64,000 nucleotides of DNA from contig JACVTC010000002.1 in NCBI GenBank assembly GCA_016946835.1, positions 1,601,001 to 1,665,000 of the forward strand, given 5' to 3'. This document shows, piece by piece, positions 59,981 to 64,000 of the stretch. A model generated the notes under the pieces. It saw only the letters and a program-made list of their open reading frames with translations. It did not search any database and was not told where the DNA came from. The position numbers were made by a program, and so were the translations under genes. This DNA is from Neocallimastix lanati (nom. inval.). Its lineage: Eukaryota; Neocallimastigomycota; Neocallimastigomycetes; Neocallimastigales; Neocallimastigaceae. Every line of letters starts with the position of its first letter. The first letter of the stretch is position 1.

Positions 59981-60922
59981 ATGAAGGTTTTATATTTTGG
60001 TTCCCTATTACTTGTTATAGGTCATATCTTAGCTGAAGATGTGGAAAGTGAACAATCTTTTGAAATTTCTGAAGAATGTCAAGCAGAATTAAAAAAATAT
60101 GAAGATTGTTTATCGAATTTTAATATGGAAAGTGAAAATGGTAATAATATGATGGAATCAAAGGAATCCATTCAGAAATTTTGTACTACAATTGAAAGTA
60201 ATGACTGTAAGGCATTTTTTGCTGATATTTCTAAAGCAGAAACATCTTGTATTAACTCAGCTTCTCCTAATCCTGCAGACTTAATGATGGGGATGGCTAT
60301 TTTTAGTTTAAGAATTTCACATTCATTGGTTTGTGCAAAGGGAAATGACGGAAATATTTGTCCATTAGGTAAATATCTTCAAGATCATACAAGTGAATTC
60401 GTTAATGACAATGACTCTGAAGAAAATGCTGAGGTCACATTAAATTCTGAACAATTGCAAGCTCTTGCTAATGATTGTAGTGATAGTAAGTGTAATGCTA
60501 GAATGTTGAGTATGTTTGATTTCATGGCTAGTATTGGAAATATGTTTCCAACAACTGATGAAAACCCCAGTATCTCTAGTGTCGATTCTTCAGAAATAAT
60601 TGGAGGAATTTCTTCCTATATTAGCTACTATAAAGAGAAAAAGTGTTCAGCTATTTCAAATTCAGAAAGTTCTTCAGGTGGTACAAATTCTTCAGATACT
60701 TCAAATACTCCAAGTGATTCAAATACTCCAAGTGATTCAAATACTCCAAGTGGTTCAAATACTCCAAGTGGTTCAAATACTCCAAGTGGTTCAAATCCCC
60801 AAAGTGGTTCAAATTCCCCAACTACTCCAAGTGATGAAGATTCAGGTGTCTCATTTACTTTCAAGAGGATTACCTATTCCTTCATTGCAATGGTGTTATT
60901 TTCTTCAATTTTTTTAATTTAA
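59981..60922 (+). CDS. Secreted Cys-rich protein with Ser/Thr/Pro repeat and GPI-type tail, 313 aa
   Basis: Unspliced. An N-terminal signal peptide (KVLYFGSLLLVIGHILA, cut near residue 18) precedes an acidic domain with about ten cysteines (ECQAELKKYEDCL, FCTTIESNDCKAFF, DGNICPLGKYL, NDCSDSKCNARM, EKKCSAIS). A low-complexity region has six-residue units NTPSDS and NTPSGS (six units plus variants, 60700-60830), typical of O-glycosylated wall stalks. The C-terminus has a small-residue segment, then ITYSFIAMVLFSSIFLI, a GPI-attachment-type hydrophobic end. The expected role is a cell-surface or cell-wall protein; the Cys domain is not one I can name. A pseudogene of the same family lies at 21498-22790. 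AATAAAG-like words follow the stop. Confidence 0.85.
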   Translation: MKVLYFGSLLLVIGHILAEDVESEQSFEISEECQAELKKYEDCLSNFNMESENGNNMMESKESIQKFCTTIESNDCKAFFADISKAETSCINSASPNPADLMMGMAIFSLRISHSLVCAKGNDGNICPLGKYLQDHTSEFVNDNDSEENAEVTLNSEQLQALANDCSDSKCNARMLSMFDFMASIGNMFPTTDENPSISSVDSSEIIGGISSYISYYKEKKCSAISNSESSSGGTNSSDTSNTPSDSNTPSDSNTPSGSNTPSGSNTPSGSNPQSGSNSPTTPSDEDSGVSFTFKRITYSFIAMVLFSSIFLI

Positions 60923-61970
60923 ATTAATATTGAATAATAATTTTTTTTATACATTTTTTTTTTTAAATTGTAAAAATATATATTTAAAGATTTTTTTTTA
61001 ACATGTTGTATTTAAAATAACATTATAACAATAATATCAGAAATGATGTCTATTGTATACATGATTTATTTATTTATTTTTATGATTTTATGTAATTTTA
61101 AGAACAAATAAATATTGTTGCAGTTTTTTTTATCAATAAAATTAAATCAATTAAATAAACAAAAAGATCAATGATAATATTCTTATTATGTTTTTATTTT
61201 TATGAAATATCCATTAGTTTTTTTCTTTTTATATGTAATTGAATTAATAGATCCTAATATTTAAATTAGGAGAATAAGTGTTAAAAAAGGACTTAACTTT
61301 TAAATATAATTATTAATTTCTAAAGGATTTAGTTTTATAGACTCTTTATAATTATAATTAATATACATTAAATTACCAATTATATTTAATTTTTATTGAA
61401 TAAATATTTAAAAAAAAAAAAAATTAAAAATCGAATAATCTATTCAAAAAATAAAAACTTAATACAAATACAATTCTATTTCATACATTACATATTCACC
61501 AACTTTTTTAGAAATATAAATATTATAAACATATAAATATAATATATAATTTTTTATAATCATTAATATATATATTTCGGAAAATTTATATATAAATAGT
61601 AAATCTTTTGGAAAACTATTAAATATATATGTATTTATTGATTAGTTGTATTTTTGTAGTAATTATTTCTAATTTTATTATTAAAGCTTTTATTATTATC
61701 TTATAATATATTATACTAAAAAAGATGATCACAGTTTATATTATTTGAAAAATCTTTATTACTAATAGTAATAATAATAAAATAAACCAAAACAAACAGA
61801 TAGAAAAAAAAAAAAAAAAAAAAAAAGAAAGAAAGAAAGAAAGAAAGAAAGGAAACTAATTTATATATAAACAATATATATTTACTAAATTATATTCCTG
61901 AAAAAACAGATACAAAATTTTTTAGAATATTTTTTTAATTTTAAAAATATTTTTTTATATTCTTTTTATA
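60923..61970. other. Intergenic AT-rich spacer
   Basis: No gene found. It holds the gene's 3' UTR, a perfect small dyad CCTAAT/ATTAGG at about 61253-61270, and an A-run passing into (AAAG)n at 61806-61852. Confidence 0.6.
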
Positions 61971-61974
61971 GTGT

Positions 61975-62690
61975 GTTGTAGCTTTGAGCACCAACTGAAA
62001 GGAACACCACCAATGGTTATGATATATCCAGTTGCAGATTTTCCAGTGTCTTTATTTCTGGCATTGTCCTCATCTGAATAAGCTTTAAATTTAATCCATA
62101 GTTTATTGTACATTTTAAGTAATCGATAATTTTTAAGATATTTTTCTAGTCTTCAAGATTTTGGGTCTTTGATTTTTCTTGCTGCTTTACTTACGGCATA
62201 GAATGATATCCAGTTTTCTACTTATACTTACGTACAGTAAGTTACCCACCACACTTTTATATTTAATTTTATCTATGCTTATGCTTTTTAGTTTTTCATC
62301 ATTAATGGACCTAATATTATTTGTGGGATATATTTTTTCTTCCTTAAATTTTATTAGAAGAATCATTTATATATCTCTTTTTGGTGAAGGATATATATCC
62401 ATTATTATATCTTACGAATTTAATACCTATGATGAATTTCGCTTCACCTAAGTCCTTGATTTCGAAATGTTTTTTTCAATTAGAGATATTGTTTTAGTTA
62501 ATTTCGGATTCATCTCCAGTAAGAAGTTATTATCAACATATGCTGCAAGAATACATGTTATGTTTCCATGTTCATTTTTCCTTCTTGTATAGACATGGGT
62601 CGCATTTCAGTCCTTTTTAAAACTAATTTTCAATAGTATGTTGTATGGTTGGTCGTACCATGTCTTTTAATTTCTCTTTATTATTATATG
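61975..62690 (-). mobile_element. Decayed Ty1/copia fragment: end of RT and RNase H
   Basis: Minus-strand reading gives AAYVDNNFLLEMNPKLTKT (RT catalytic region), KYKSVVGNLLYVS (like KRLIGSLLYVS of element A) and AYSDEDNARN followed by TGKSATGYIITIGGVPFSW (RNase H). There are no LTRs. It is broken many times and clearly older than the nested elements. Confidence 0.8.
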
Positions 62691-62937
62691 ATGACAATTT
62701 AATAATTTTAAAGATAGATTTATTTTTCTTAGGAAAAATTTATATATATTATAATTGTGTTAAAGATGAAAATTAAAAAACAATATTTTTTTTTTAATAT
62801 ATATATATTAGTTTTATATATTAAAAATTTTTTTATCGATGTTTATAATAAAGATTTTTAACAATAATATTTTAATTTCTTTAAAATCTATGAAATATTT
62901 CCAAACCTGAAATACCAGAATTATTAAAAATTGAAAA

Positions 62938-62981
<44 letters not shown>

Positions 62982-63374
62982 TATTTTAATTTTACTTTAA
63001 CAAATACAGATTAATTAAATTCTTCGGGAAAATTTTATTTTTAATTTTTTATCATTATCTTCAATTGATTTAGCATTATGATGATCATCATTCAATGGAT
63101 ATTCTTTAAATGGACCTAATGGCAAATTCATATATATATATTAATATATATATATATAAATTTGTAGTGATCACTAAAAAAATATGAAAAAAAAGTATAT
63201 GTAAAATAACCCAAAAAATTGATTCTTTTTTTTTTTTTTTTTTTTTTGTATTCATTATAGAAATAAAAATTTATTTGAAGAAAGAATATTAGACTATATT
63301 AACTGTATTAATCCTTATATATTCTTATTGTGTATTTAGAATTTGTTATAAATAAATAAATTAACATTTATTGA
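62691..63374. other. Intergenic AT-rich spacer
   Basis: TA dinucleotide runs (62940-62972, 63131-63160) and T-runs; no gene seen. Confidence 0.6.
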
Positions 63375-63388
63375 TGATTATTATTTTT

Positions 63389-63928
63389 TTTTTGTTAGAC
63401 TAGGAACAAACTTTATTTAATAATATTAATTAAAAAAAAAAAAAAAAAATATATACATGAAACTAAAAATACATTAGTTTATTTTTACATTAATATTAAA
63501 AAAAACTATGTTATGAATTTCAAGGGATGAAATGGCTTCAAACTCTTTCCATTCATCGATGATAATTCCATATGGATAAAAATGATCATTCGAATATGTA
63601 TCAGAATTTCTTCTTTGCTTTATCGTTTCGACGTCGATGCTCTTGACAACGATCGGTAGTTCTAATGGTATATCAATTAATTATAGTGTAAAAATCACTA
63701 AATAACAATAGACATAACATTACTAAGAAATTCCGAAAGCCCAACAAAATATGAAATTGAGAAAGAAGATTTTCAAAAAAAGGTAATTGAAAGATATTAT
63801 TAATAAAAAGCCTTTCCCCCAAGCCGATATTTAAGATTTCATTTACTGCGTTTCCGCCAAATTAATTGATTTTGAAAAAAAAAAAAATTTTTTTTGTGAT
63901 AAAATAATTAATATAATAATATATATAT
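63389..63928 (-). mobile_element. Poly(A)-tailed retroposon, copy 2, with 14-bp target duplication
   Basis: It is bounded by TGATTATTATTTTT on both sides (about 63375-63388 and 63929-63942). On the minus strand it ends AAATAAAG..CTAGTCTAAC then poly(A). Near the end it encodes SIDVETIKQRRNSDTYSNDH and GIIIDEWKEFEAISSLEI before a stop. It matches 22254-22714, which reads SVDVEMISHG and DVIIDE at the same places. Upstream parts are too decayed to read. Confidence 0.7.
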
Positions 63929-63942
63929 TGATTATTATTTTT

Positions 63943-64000
63943 AAAAAAAATTTTTTTATGTTATTATTTGTTTTTACATTGATAGTCAAAGGTGATGGTA
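63943..64000. other. Window end, AT-rich
   Basis: Nothing recognisable in the last 58 bases. Confidence 0.5.

Overview
The window looks like nuclear DNA of a very AT-rich eukaryote. GT-AG introns, A/T homopolymers, long (ATT)n runs and TA-rich spacers surround a few genes of higher GC. Full-length talin, a secreted Ser/Thr/Pro-rich protein with a GPI-type tail, a GH24 lysozyme piece and many Ty1/copia and chromodomain Ty3/gypsy elements fit an early-diverging fungus best, most likely an anaerobic gut fungus (Neocallimastigomycota). An amoebozoan is the main alternative. This assignment is inference from content, not from a search.

Region 1 (1-17.2 kb) holds host genes, all on the + strand. 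First comes the 3' part of a divergent talin-like gene whose dimerisation tail is replaced by a hydrophobic C-terminal anchor (ends 2237). Next is a complete eight-exon talin gene (3031-11877, about 2519 aa). A five-exon gene (15565-17160) encodes an acidic protein with six AWxxF repeats, KPIEEVKEEIK repeats and a basic tail; I do not recognise its family. A decayed unknown gene lies at 12.67-13.4 kb and has a rearranged copy at 18.8-19.3 kb.

Region 2 (20.9-23.4 kb) holds a copia fragment, then a pseudogene of the same secreted-protein family as the intact gene at 59981-60922. A 461-bp poly(A)-tailed retroposon with 14-bp target duplications sits in that pseudogene.

Region 3 (23.4-58.9 kb) is about 35 kb of nested LTR retroelements in one (ATT)n microsatellite. 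I could order them from LTR pairs and target duplications. Copia element A (23424-29260) and element B (29278-58867) both sit in the ATT tract with ATTAT duplications. Ty3 element D (31593-57017, AGTAT) is inside B. A solo-LTR-like unit X (31609-32859) and Ty3 element C (32864-40931) are both inside D's 5' LTR at TTCA. Gag-only copia element F (42087-52228) is inside D's leader, and chromovirus-like element E (42476-49538, ATAAG) is inside F. All LTR pairs are nearly identical, so the pile-up is recent. B itself carries a GH24 lysozyme piece and, near its 3' end, an array of small hairpins in three sequence families whose stems change in compensating ways while the loops stay fixed. This is the least explained structure in the window.

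Region 4 (58.9-64 kb) has the rest of the ATT tract, the intact secreted-protein gene, a decayed copia RT/RNase H fragment and a second copy of the poly(A)-tailed retroposon. Without the inserts, the pseudogene at 21.5 kb and the gene at 60 kb would be about 1.8 kb apart, so they look like tandem paralogues pushed apart by retroelements.
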